NCBI GenBank assembly: GCA_017745115.1
Contig: JAGIAA010000006.1
Coordinates: forward strand, 59,663 to 123,662
Length of the DNA: 64,000 bases
Direction of reading: 5' to 3'
DNA from: Sphingobium sp.
Lineage (GTDB): Bacteria > Pseudomonadota > Alphaproteobacteria > Sphingomonadales > Sphingomonadaceae
Positions 50,572 through 58,347 of this stretch are shown here, piece by piece. The translations under genes and the position numbers were made by a program. Position 1 is the first letter of the stretch, and the number at the start of each line of letters is the position of its first letter. The notes below the pieces were generated by a model. It was not told the DNA's origin and ran no database searches. It saw nothing but the letters and a program-made list of their open reading frames with translations.

Positions 50572-52758
50572 ATGAAAAGATTGTGGGGGGCGATCTGCCT
50601 GCTGGCGCTGGCCGGCTGTTCGGTATTGGACGGCGGGAAGACGGACACCAGCCTGGCCGCGGACAACTGGGCCACTACCGGCGGCGATTTCGGCAAGTCG
50701 CATTATTCGGCGCTCAAGGATATCGACGCGAGCAATGTCGGCCGGCTCGGCCTGGCATGGGCCGCGGACCTCGGCACCGGGCGCGGTCTCGAAGCGACGC
50801 CGATCGTCATCGACGGCGTGCTCTATACCAGCGGGGTCGCGGGCCGGGCCTATGCCTATGACGCGGCGACGGGCAAGGCGCTCTGGCGCTTCGAACCGGC
50901 CGTCGACATGCAGATCAATCGCACTGCCTGCTGCGACATGGTCAATCGCGGCGTGGCTGTTGCCAAGGGCAAGGTGTTCGTCGTCACGCTCGACGGCTGG
51001 ATGTACGCGCTGGACGCCAAGACCGGTGCGGTCGCCTGGAAATCCGATGCCATCGAGGACCGCAAGAAGGGCGACAATTCGACCGGCGCGCCCGAAGTCG
51101 CCGGCAACGTCGTTGTGATCGGCAATGCCGGCGCTGAATATGACACGCGCGGCTATGTCTCGGCCTTCGACATCGACACCGGCAAGCTCGTGTGGCGCTT
51201 CCATGTCGTGCCGAGCGATCCGAGCAGAGGTCCGCAGGAGAGCCCGGCCCTCGATGCTGCGCTCAAGACCTGGGATCCCAAGAGCCGCTGGGACATCGGC
51301 GGCGGCGGCGCGCCGTGGGACGCAATCAACTACGATCCGCTCACCGGCTATGTGCTGGTGGGCACGGGCAATGGCGGGCCCTATGCGACCTCCAAGCGCT
51401 CGCCCCGCGGCGGCGATAATCTCTATCTCTCGTCCATCGTCGCGCTCGACGCGAAGACGGGCGAGTTGAAGTGGCACTATCAGGAGACGCCCGGCGATAA
51501 CTGGGATTTCACGGCGACCTCGCCGATGATCCTGACGGATCTCACCGTGGACGGCGAGAAGCGCCCGGTGATCCTGCATGCCCCCAAGAACGGCTTCCTC
51601 TATGTGCTCGACCGGCGCGACGGCAAGCTGTTGCGCGCCAATGCCCTGGTGCGCATGAGCTGGGCGGACGGCGTCGACATGGAGACCGGCCGCCCGAAGC
51701 TGACGCCGCAATTCTCCGACTATACGACCGGCCCGAAGATCGTCTTCCCCGCCACGCCCGGCGCGCGCAACTGGCATCCGGCGGCCTACGATCCGGAGAC
51801 GGGGCTCTATTATGCCTCCATCCAGGACATGGGGAACGTCATCTACATGACGCCGGGGCAGAAGCCCTATCAGCCCAAGATGCTGAACAATGACGCGGCC
51901 CTGCTGTTCACGCCGGACCTGCAGGCGATCGTGCCGACGCTGCCGCCACCGATGCAGCAGGCGATCACGTCGCTGCCGCAATGGGACTGGGTGAAGAAGA
52001 ACCCGGGCGGCACCGAACTGCGCGCCATCGACCCGCTCACCGGCAAGACCAAATGGGCCTACAAGATGGGCGGCTGGCAGGACCGCGGCGGCGCGCTGGC
52101 GACGGCGGGCGGCCTCGTCTTCCAGGGCAGCGTCGACGGGCATTTCCGCGTGTTCGACAAGCAGAGCGGCAAGCTGTTGAAGGACATCGACACCGGCACC
52201 TCGATCCTCGCCGCGCCGATGACCTACAAGGTCGGCGGCGTGCAATATGTTGCGGTCATGGCGGCGTGGGGCGGTGGCGGCTATCCCTATGTCCCGCCTT
52301 ATTCCGCGGCCTATAAGCGCGGCAACCAGGGCCGCATCCTCGTCTTCAAGATCGGCGGTGGCGCCGTGCCGATCCCTGCGGAACTGCCTGCGCTCGAGCC
52401 AGCGCCCGAGGCGCCGAAGCAGGCACCGGGCGTCACGCCCGCGACCATCGCGGAAGGGCAGACCTTGTTCTTCGGCAATTGCGCGCTCTGCCACTCGAAC
52501 CAGCTGCGCTCGATCACGCCCGACCTGCGGCGCATGAACGAAGGCACGCACAAGGTGTTCAAGGATATCGTCCTGAAGGGCCTCTTGCTGCCCAACGGCA
52601 TGCCGCGCTGGGATGACCGCCTGACGGAGGCCGATGCCGACAAGATCCATGCCTATCTGATCGACTTGCAGGCCAAGACCCGTGCCGAAGAGCTGGAGAA
52701 GAAGAAGCGTGGGCTGCCGCTGGATACGCCGGGGCTCACGATTTTGGCGAATTATTGA
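50572..52758 (+). CDS. PQQ-dependent quinohemoprotein alcohol dehydrogenase, membrane-anchored
   Basis: 728 residues from ATG 50572. Lipobox LALAGC, so periplasmic and lipid-anchored. Beta-propeller PQQ domain with the vicinal disulfide Cys120-Cys121 (TACCDM), DNWD at 309-312 containing the expected catalytic Asp, and GGWQDRGGAL near the end. A C-terminal cytochrome c domain follows a Pro-rich linker, with heme site Cys637-x-x-Cys640-His641 and a distal Met in GMPRWDDR. Passes electrons from an alcohol to the respiratory chain. Substrate unknown. Confidence 0.93.
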   Translation: MKRLWGAICLLALAGCSVLDGGKTDTSLAADNWATTGGDFGKSHYSALKDIDASNVGRLGLAWAADLGTGRGLEATPIVIDGVLYTSGVAGRAYAYDAATGKALWRFEPAVDMQINRTACCDMVNRGVAVAKGKVFVVTLDGWMYALDAKTGAVAWKSDAIEDRKKGDNSTGAPEVAGNVVVIGNAGAEYDTRGYVSAFDIDTGKLVWRFHVVPSDPSRGPQESPALDAALKTWDPKSRWDIGGGGAPWDAINYDPLTGYVLVGTGNGGPYATSKRSPRGGDNLYLSSIVALDAKTGELKWHYQETPGDNWDFTATSPMILTDLTVDGEKRPVILHAPKNGFLYVLDRRDGKLLRANALVRMSWADGVDMETGRPKLTPQFSDYTTGPKIVFPATPGARNWHPAAYDPETGLYYASIQDMGNVIYMTPGQKPYQPKMLNNDAALLFTPDLQAIVPTLPPPMQQAITSLPQWDWVKKNPGGTELRAIDPLTGKTKWAYKMGGWQDRGGALATAGGLVFQGSVDGHFRVFDKQSGKLLKDIDTGTSILAAPMTYKVGGVQYVAVMAAWGGGGYPYVPPYSAAYKRGNQGRILVFKIGGGAVPIPAELPALEPAPEAPKQAPGVTPATIAEGQTLFFGNCALCHSNQLRSITPDLRRMNEGTHKVFKDIVLKGLLLPNGMPRWDDRLTEADADKIHAYLIDLQAKTRAEELEKKKRGLPLDTPGLTILANY

Positions 52759-52780
52759 GTTTGAATGCGGCGCCACCCCC

Positions 52781-52905
52781 GATCCTCCCCAAGCTCGCCT
52801 TGGGGAGGGGGACCAGCGAAGCTGGTGGAGGGGTAAGAGTAAGCACCATCACCCCTCCACCATCCTCCGGATGGTCCCCCTCCCCGAGCTAGCTCGGGGA
52901 GGATC
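52781..52905. repeat. Nested palindromic repeat
   Basis: Outer arms 52781-52815 and 52872-52905 are largely complementary (gatcctcccc and ggggaggatc ends), with an inner pair around 52820-52833 and 52851-52864. Intergenic between the PQQ dehydrogenase and DUF3237 genes. The same general repeat type as that at 47785, with different arm sequences. Confidence 0.85.
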
Positions 52906-52922
52906 TAGAAGGAGAAAGAAGA

Positions 52923-53426
52923 ATGACCGAACGCTACTCCACCCTCGACAACCCCGTCCTCGAATTCGCGTTCGAGTGCCGCCTGCAGTTCACCCGCGTC
53001 CACGCGATCCCGAATGTCCATAATGGCGGCTTCCGCTCGGCGGTGCTGGTCGATCAGGGGCATTTCGAAGGCCCCGGCCTGCGGGGAAAAGCCGTGCCCA
53101 ACAGCGGCGGCGATTATGCGCATTTCCGCGCCGACGATACCGCCGTCTTCGATGCCCGCTACCTGCTCGAGACCGACGACGGCGAGATCATCTACATGCA
53201 GAACAAGGGCTTCCTCTGGGGCCGCAAGCCGGACTCGATGCAGCGGCTGCGCGCCTGGGCATTCGAGGGCGGCGATCCGGTCGCGCATGAGGATTATTAT
53301 CTGCGTGCCCAGCCGACCTTCGAAACCAGCAAGGGCAAATATGACTGGATGACGCGCCACGTCTTCATCGGCGTGGGCGAGCGCAAGCCGGACGGCAATT
53401 TCGTGCGCTATTATGCGCTGACCTGA
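52923..53426 (+). CDS. DUF3237 protein
   Basis: 167 residues with GGAGAAAGAAG upstream. DUF3237 motifs: FRSAVLVDQGHFEGPGLRGKAVPNSGGDY in blocks, FDARYLLETDDGEIIYMQNKG, and RHVFIGVGERK. Beta-barrel fold related to lipocalins. Often placed in catabolic clusters but without an assigned reaction. Possibly part of the alcohol oxidation region. Convergent with the PEP-CTERM gene (2-base gap). Confidence 0.88.
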   Translation: MTERYSTLDNPVLEFAFECRLQFTRVHAIPNVHNGGFRSAVLVDQGHFEGPGLRGKAVPNSGGDYAHFRADDTAVFDARYLLETDDGEIIYMQNKGFLWGRKPDSMQRLRAWAFEGGDPVAHEDYYLRAQPTFETSKGKYDWMTRHVFIGVGERKPDGNFVRYYALT

Positions 53427-53428
53427 TC

Positions 53429-54139
53429 CTAAGGCTGCGACCTTTTCCGCCTTCGCAGGGAAAGTCCTGCCAGCGCAAATCCGCCCGACAGCAATGCCCA
53501 GCTCGCTGGCTCCGGGAGCGACTGGAATTCGCCGGACGTGCCGCCGCCCGTGCTGTCCCACGTCCACAGCCATCCGCCGTGATATTCATGGAAGCTGTGA
53601 TCCTCGTTCACGCTGACCAGGTAGGTCAGGAAGAGGAGGGACTGACTGTTATCGGGCCAGCGCGGGAAATCCTTGAAGGTCAAGGTGTTGTCCGATGCGT
53701 ATGTGGCGAGGTCGAAATCGGCCGGTCCTGGGCTTTCGTTCCAGTACCAGGAATATTGGTCCGCCCAGAGCGTATCGTTGCCGGGCGTAACGGGATTGTC
53801 GCCATATCCCCCTGGCGGCGGATCGAGAAAGGGCGCGGTCAGCGGCTTCCCCGCCGCGTCGACCGGGAGATGGTTCGCGAGAAGGACAAACTGCTGCCAG
53901 TTGAAATGATCCTCCCCGCAGAAGGCCGCGGCCGCGCCCAGGTCGTCGAACTTGCCTTGGTCGATCGTGAAATTGGCCTCGGCGCCCTTCGCGCCGCTTT
54001 TGGGATCGGTCGCCGGGCCGTAATAGACCGTGCCGACGACTTGGCCCTTGCACTCCACGTCATATTGCCCGTCCTGCGCAGATGCGTCGCGGGCGAAAGC
54101 CAGTGCGATCAGGGCAAGCATCACAAGTCCGGGTCGCAT
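53429..54139 (-). CDS. PEPxxWA-CTERM sorting-domain protein
   Basis: 236 residues from the ATG at 54139 (a GGGGA lies upstream). Signal peptide ending ASA. The mature region contains Cys, Asp and Trp-rich stretches (WQQFVLLANHLP; NDTLWADQYSWYWNES; WLWTWDSTGGG) with no recognised domain. C-terminal sorting signal: PEPASWAL, hydrophobic helix, RRRKR. Exported and probably processed by an exosortase encoded elsewhere. Confidence 0.85.
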   Translation of the reverse strand: MRPGLVMLALIALAFARDASAQDGQYDVECKGQVVGTVYYGPATDPKSGAKGAEANFTIDQGKFDDLGAAAAFCGEDHFNWQQFVLLANHLPVDAAGKPLTAPFLDPPPGGYGDNPVTPGNDTLWADQYSWYWNESPGPADFDLATYASDNTLTFKDFPRWPDNSQSLLFLTYLVSVNEDHSFHEYHGGWLWTWDSTGGGTSGEFQSLPEPASWALLSGGFALAGLSLRRRKRSQP

Positions 54140-54547
54140 AAATCGTCCCCTGAATCGTTGCGGCGAGCAGGATGGCACTGATGCAGAGATTGTCAATTTA
54201 CGCCGCCGATCTGCCTGGCTCGGGGCCGCATTCCGTCCACGCGAAAACAAAAAGAGGACCGAGCTCTTGAACGAGCGCCCAGGCGCGCTAAATGCTGCAC
54301 CGCAACATAATTTGCGATAATCATTCGCAATCTTTCAGCACTGAAACATTGCGGAAAGGATGACCCGCTAGTGGGGTGAAATCCCAACTATTGGGTGTTT
54401 GCGCGACGGATCATTCGGAGAGGGGCCGCGCAGCACAGTTGGAAATGGCGGAATTCGGTCTTTCGCTGCAATTGGCACGGCACATGCAAAGTTCTGGTCA
54501 AGGCAGCGGCTGAACGGATCGGCCGCAGAATTTTTTGGAGCAAGACA
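54140..54547. other. Divergent promoter region with Fur-like palindrome
   Basis: About 410 bases, no gene. At 54313-54329 the sequence tgcgataatcattcgca is a dyad (tgcga with tcgca) whose centre resembles a Fur-type box (gataatcatt). It could control the PspC gene or the divergent PEP-CTERM gene. Weak evidence. Confidence 0.35.
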
Positions 54548-54856
54548 ATGCAGTTCACTCGCAATTCCCTCTCCCTCCGCTCGGACACGATGTTCGGCGT
54601 CTGCGAGGCTCTGGGTCAGGACTTCGGCATCAGCGCCAACTGGTTCCGCGTCGCGTTCGCGTTCGCCGTGATCTACAATCTCGAATATGCGGTGCTCGCT
54701 TATGCGGGCGTTGGCGCGCTCGTGCTGCTTTCGCGCCTCATCTATCCGAGCCGCGCGGTTGCCGCAGCCGAAACCGGCCATGAAGCAATCGAGACCGTTG
54801 CGCCGGCCACCACAGAAGCGCCGGCAAAGGCTCCGGTACTCGCCGAAGCGGCCTGA
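54548..54856 (+). CDS. PspC-domain protein
   Basis: 102 residues from ATG 54548 with GGAG upstream. N-terminal PspC domain: SDTMFGVCEALGQDFGISANWFRVAFAFAVIYN, followed by one membrane helix (VLAYAGVGALVLLSRLIYP) and an Ala/Glu/Thr-rich cytoplasmic tail. PspC proteins sense or help keep the membrane under stress. No pspA is nearby. Ends before a strong terminator. Confidence 0.85.
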   Translation: MQFTRNSLSLRSDTMFGVCEALGQDFGISANWFRVAFAFAVIYNLEYAVLAYAGVGALVLLSRLIYPSRAVAAAETGHEAIETVAPATTEAPAKAPVLAEAA

Positions 54857-54908
54857 ACCGCATTCGGGGAGCGGGCCTTCCGGGTTTGCTCTCCACATCA
54901 GCCCCCCA

Positions 54909-54952
54909 GACACCCGGCGCTGCCCCAAAAAGGCGCCGGGTGTCTTCTTTTT
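54909..54952 (+). terminator. Rho-independent terminator after pspC
   Basis: Perfect 12-bp GC-rich stem (54909-54920 with 54933-54944), A-rich loop, then ttcttttt. Confidence 0.9.
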
Positions 54953-54964
54953 GGGCCCGGTTTT

Positions 54965-55366
54965 TCAAGCGGGTGGCAGCATCGCGCATTCGACCTTGGC
55001 AATCTTGCCGTCGGTGATCGTGTAGAAGATGAATTGCCGCAGCTCCTGCACCTCGCCGGCCATGATCGGAAAGAGGCCGCCGCAGCCATTGGCTGCCAAC
55101 ACCTCCGGCGTCAGGTCGCGATAGGCCTCGATCCGCACGATCGCGTCGACGGCGGTCAGCGTGTCGGACGATGCAAAGTTGAGCACGCTGACGCTCTCAT
55201 GAACATGGGCATGAAGGAAGCCGTAGAAGCGCTTCATGTCCTCGCGTGAGCGAATGGAGACGCCGAAAAAGTCCATGCCCATGGGCTGCGCGTAGAAATC
55301 GCAGACCGAGTCATAATCCTTGGCGTTAAAGGCCGCGAGATAGCGGTCATAGTCTGAGCGGTTCAT
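54965..55366 (-). CDS. SnoaL/NTF2-like protein
   Basis: 133 residues. NTF2-like: YDRYLAAFNAKDYDSVCDFYAQP, FYGFLHAHVHESVSVLNF, VDAIVRIEAYRDL, and YTITDGKIAKVECAM at the end. The start codon overlaps the stop of the NmrA-type gene (ATGA), so both come from one transcript; it may act on or protect the same substrate. Activity unknown. Confidence 0.82.
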   Translation of the reverse strand: MNRSDYDRYLAAFNAKDYDSVCDFYAQPMGMDFFGVSIRSREDMKRFYGFLHAHVHESVSVLNFASSDTLTAVDAIVRIEAYRDLTPEVLAANGCGGLFPIMAGEVQELRQFIFYTITDGKIAKVECAMLPPA

Positions 55367-56307
55367 GCCGGCTGCGGGGCGCCCTTCGCCGCCGCGACCA
55401 GCATATCCCTGTTGTCCTCGATCATCTTGCGCACCGAACGCGCCTTGCGGCCGGTCAGTCTTTCGACATCGTCCGACAGGACAGCCAGATAGCCCTCGCG
55501 AATCGCCTGGCCGAAGGTGACCATGTCATCGCTGTTCCAGGGAATGCCGTTGATGCTCTGGTCGTCGACGGGGCGGCGCGGAATGCCCATCGCGTCGAAC
55601 ATCGCATATTGGCCCTCGTCATCGAGCTTCACATGCTCGATCGGCACGCCGGTCACCTCGGTGATGATCGCGGCAACCTCATCGAAGGTCTGCAGATCAG
55701 GTCCCGTGATGTTGTAAATCTTGCCCTCATGGCCAGGCGTGGTGAGCACCGCGACCGCAGCTGCGACGCAGTCGTCCCGCCAGACCATCGCTTCCTTGCC
55801 GTCGCCGGAATTTGAGAACCACTTGCCCATCGCCATCACCTGGGGGCCGGCCATCAGGATCATCGCGTCGGCATAATGGGCGTCGCGGAGCGCCGTCCAC
55901 GCCATGCCGGATGCGCGCATGAGGTTTTCGGTCTCGATATGGTCGTGGCGGACCTCGGCCGGGTTTTTCGGATCGTCGATGCCGATGAAGCTCGTGTACA
56001 GAAAGTGCTTCACGCCGGCCGCCGCCGCTGCATCGATTGCCGCCTTATGCTGGACCACACGCGCGCCCACCCGCGTGCCGGAGATGAGGAGCATTTTCTC
56101 CGCGCCTTTCACCGCCTCGGCCAGCGTTTCGGGCTTGTCATAGTCGCCGTAGCGCACGTCGCAGCCCTGTGCCGTCCGGTCGGCGAGTTTGGCAGGCGTG
56201 CGGGTGATGAGGATGAGCCGGTCGGCAAGACCCTTTTCGATCAGCATGTCCGTGGCCAGGCGTCCATATTGACCTGACGCGCCACTGATCACGATCTTGC
56301 CGTTCAT
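55363..56307 (-). CDS. NmrA/QOR2-like SDR reductase
   Basis: 314 residues from ATG 56307 with GGAGAGGG upstream. Atypical SDR: ISGASGQYGRLATDML at the cofactor site, no Ser-Tyr-Lys triad, YTSFIGIDDP and ITGPDLQTFDEVAAIITEVTGV. Similar in shape to NADPH-dependent quinone oxidoreductase 2 (QorB) and NmrA sensors, so either a quinone reductase or a redox sensor. Operon with the SnoaL gene downstream. Confidence 0.85.
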   Translation of the reverse strand: MNGKIVISGASGQYGRLATDMLIEKGLADRLILITRTPAKLADRTAQGCDVRYGDYDKPETLAEAVKGAEKMLLISGTRVGARVVQHKAAIDAAAAAGVKHFLYTSFIGIDDPKNPAEVRHDHIETENLMRASGMAWTALRDAHYADAMILMAGPQVMAMGKWFSNSGDGKEAMVWRDDCVAAAVAVLTTPGHEGKIYNITGPDLQTFDEVAAIITEVTGVPIEHVKLDDEGQYAMFDAMGIPRRPVDDQSINGIPWNSDDMVTFGQAIREGYLAVLSDDVERLTGRKARSVRKMIEDNRDMLVAAAKGAPQPA

Positions 56308-56333
56308 AGATTTCCCTCTCCCCAAAACGCCCC

Positions 56334-56550
56334 GTCATTCCCACGCATGCGGGAATCCAGTCGCCACTGCATTTACATGCAACGTCGCAGGAGCTGCACC
56401 CCGGATCAAGTCGGGCAATTATGATCTTGAGACAAGAATAAGCTGTTCCCCGGCGGAGGCCGGGGCCCAGTCTCGATGCAGCGCGTCGATGCACGCTATT
56501 GGGCGCGTCCCCGTTTCGGTCCGGACCCCGGCCTTCGCCGGGAACGGTGC
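56334..56550. repeat. Composite palindromic repeat region
   Basis: Arms at 56445-56468 and 56523-56545 match the btuF repeat arms. A second hairpin unit (tcattcccacgcatgcgggaatcca) lies at 56336-56360, and a ccccggatcaag unit at 56399-56410. Together about 220 bases between the NmrA and phoK genes. Confidence 0.8.
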
Positions 56551-56601
56551 CTTGTTCAAACGGGATAATTCCCGATCGAGTCCGTGGTGACCAGGAAGCG
56601 C

Positions 56602-58272
56602 TTATTGTGCCGGGCAACTGCTCGGGCTGCCGGCATCCAGGTCGCGGCAGCGGCCATCATAGCCCGCGCCTGGTCCTGCCGCCGGCAGCTTGAGGCCGAT
56701 CTGTGCAGCCAGCGTCGGCATGATGTCGACGGTCTCGATGCCCATGGGCTGCTCGAAATGCGTCATGCCCTTGCGCCAGAACAGGATCGGCACGCGCCGG
56801 TCATAGTCCCACGGGCTGCCATGGCCGGCGACCGTCCCCCTGCTCGCATCGGAGACCGGGGTGACGCGCGGCTTGATCAGCACCAGCAGGTCACCCGAGC
56901 GCTCGGGATCGAAGCTCGCCTTGGCTTCGGTCAGGAGCGACCAGCTCTCGGGCGGGCCAGAAGGCTCGGGCGCGGCGGCGATTTCGTCATGGGTAAAGAC
57001 GACGGCGACCTGGGCGTTGGCGCGGAAGATGTCCACGGCGGCATCGAGCACCTTCTTGCGGTCCGCAGCGTTGAGCGCCTTGTTGGCATACCAGTCGCCC
57101 GGCCCGCCCTCGGCCAATAGCAGTTCGCCCGTCAGGCCGGTCTTCGCCGCGACGAGGGCGTTGACGTTCTTGGTTGACAGGCCCGGGTCGAGGCGTTGCG
57201 CATCGTCGATGCCGTTGGCGCGCAGGCGTTCGGCAGCGTCCTGGCCGCCATGATCGGCGGTGAGCACGACCATGTAATCGACGCCGGTCTTGTCGAGACG
57301 GGTCAGGAAGGCGCCGAGCGAATGGTCGAGATTGACCTGCTGGATGCACATCTCCGCGCCCTCGGTGCCGAAGGTGTGGCCGACATAGTCGTTGGCGGAC
57401 AGGCCGATGGAGATCAGGTCGGTCGTCGCGCCGCGACCCAACTTCTGGTCCTCGATCAATGTCTCGGCCAACGCGAGTATCGAGGCGTCGAACTCGGGCG
57501 ACGCGCGGAAGATGCGCGTATCGCCGGCTTTGCGCGCGAAGCGGCCGGTGCCGATTGAGACGCCAGGGGCGACCTCGACCGGATAATCATGGCTCTTGCA
57601 GATCTCGGGCAGCTCCATGGCCGGCATGTCCTGGCTCAGCCGGCGCGTGATCGCCTCGTTGACCTTGGTGACGAGCGGGGTGAGCGGCGTGCCCTTGTAG
57701 CTGACGAAGCCGTTGCTGCCCCACCACCAGATCTGGTCGAGGGTCTTGCCGCCCATCATCAGCGCCGCGCGGTCCTTGCCCGCGACCGAGACGACCTTCG
57801 CGGCGGGGTTGGCGGCTTTCATCCGGCCGCCGAGCGTCGGCACCCTGAGGCGCATCAGGCTGGGCACATAGTCGCGCGCCGTCGCGCCGGGCGCTTCAGG
57901 GTCCTCGGAGCAGTAGACGATCTTCTCGGCGCGTGTGACGGACTGATCGACCCAGCTATTGGCGATGATGCCCGTGTGTCCCGGGCGGTTGCCGGTCAGG
58001 ATGGTCGAGTGGCCTGGGCAAGTCTCCGTCGCCGCGTGGCTCTGATAGCCCTTGGGGAAGACCACGCCTTCCTGCAGCCGCTTGAGGCCTTCGGTGTAAT
58101 AGGGCCGGTATTCGTTGAAGAGGTCGGCGGAATATTGATCGACCGAGATGACGACGAGCAGCTTGGGGGGCGTCGCGGGGGGCTTGAGCGCGACAGATTG
58201 CTGGGCGACGACCGGCGCTCCGAACGCCAGTGCCGCGACCGCGGCGAACGACAAGAAACCCTTTATCCGCAT
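56602..58272 (-). CDS. phoK: Alkaline phosphatase PhoK
   Basis: 556 residues with a signal peptide (AALAFGAPVVAQ). It matches the sphingomonad PhoK/PafA-type alkaline phosphatase very closely along its length: VVISVDQYSADLFNEYR, nucleophile Thr84 in AATETCPGHSTILTG, Asp45 as a metal ligand, ANDYVGHTFG, TADHGGQD, and HGSPWDYDRRVPILFWRKG. Secreted monomeric phosphomonoesterase requiring Zn/Ca; known for precipitating metals as phosphates. Located after a repeat; the divergent DsbD-like gene starts 75 bases away. Confidence 0.93.
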   Translation of the reverse strand: MRIKGFLSFAAVAALAFGAPVVAQQSVALKPPATPPKLLVVISVDQYSADLFNEYRPYYTEGLKRLQEGVVFPKGYQSHAATETCPGHSTILTGNRPGHTGIIANSWVDQSVTRAEKIVYCSEDPEAPGATARDYVPSLMRLRVPTLGGRMKAANPAAKVVSVAGKDRAALMMGGKTLDQIWWWGSNGFVSYKGTPLTPLVTKVNEAITRRLSQDMPAMELPEICKSHDYPVEVAPGVSIGTGRFARKAGDTRIFRASPEFDASILALAETLIEDQKLGRGATTDLISIGLSANDYVGHTFGTEGAEMCIQQVNLDHSLGAFLTRLDKTGVDYMVVLTADHGGQDAAERLRANGIDDAQRLDPGLSTKNVNALVAAKTGLTGELLLAEGGPGDWYANKALNAADRKKVLDAAVDIFRANAQVAVVFTHDEIAAAPEPSGPPESWSLLTEAKASFDPERSGDLLVLIKPRVTPVSDASRGTVAGHGSPWDYDRRVPILFWRKGMTHFEQPMGIETVDIMPTLAAQIGLKLPAAGPGAGYDGRCRDLDAGSPSSCPAQ

Positions 58273-58347
58273 TGCCCAATTTCTCCTTTGGAACCGAGCG
58301 GTCTGGGCCTACATGATCGCCCTGTGTCCAGACCAACGATTTTTCGC

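Noticed and set aside
50398..52776. A 792-codon minus-strand frame over the PQQ dehydrogenase gene
   Set aside because: Antisense shadow; the + strand frame has lipobox, PQQ and heme motifs.
57589..58347. Upstream extension of the DsbD-like frame over phoK
   Set aside because: The extra 253 codons are antisense to phoK and precede a clean signal peptide starting at 58348.
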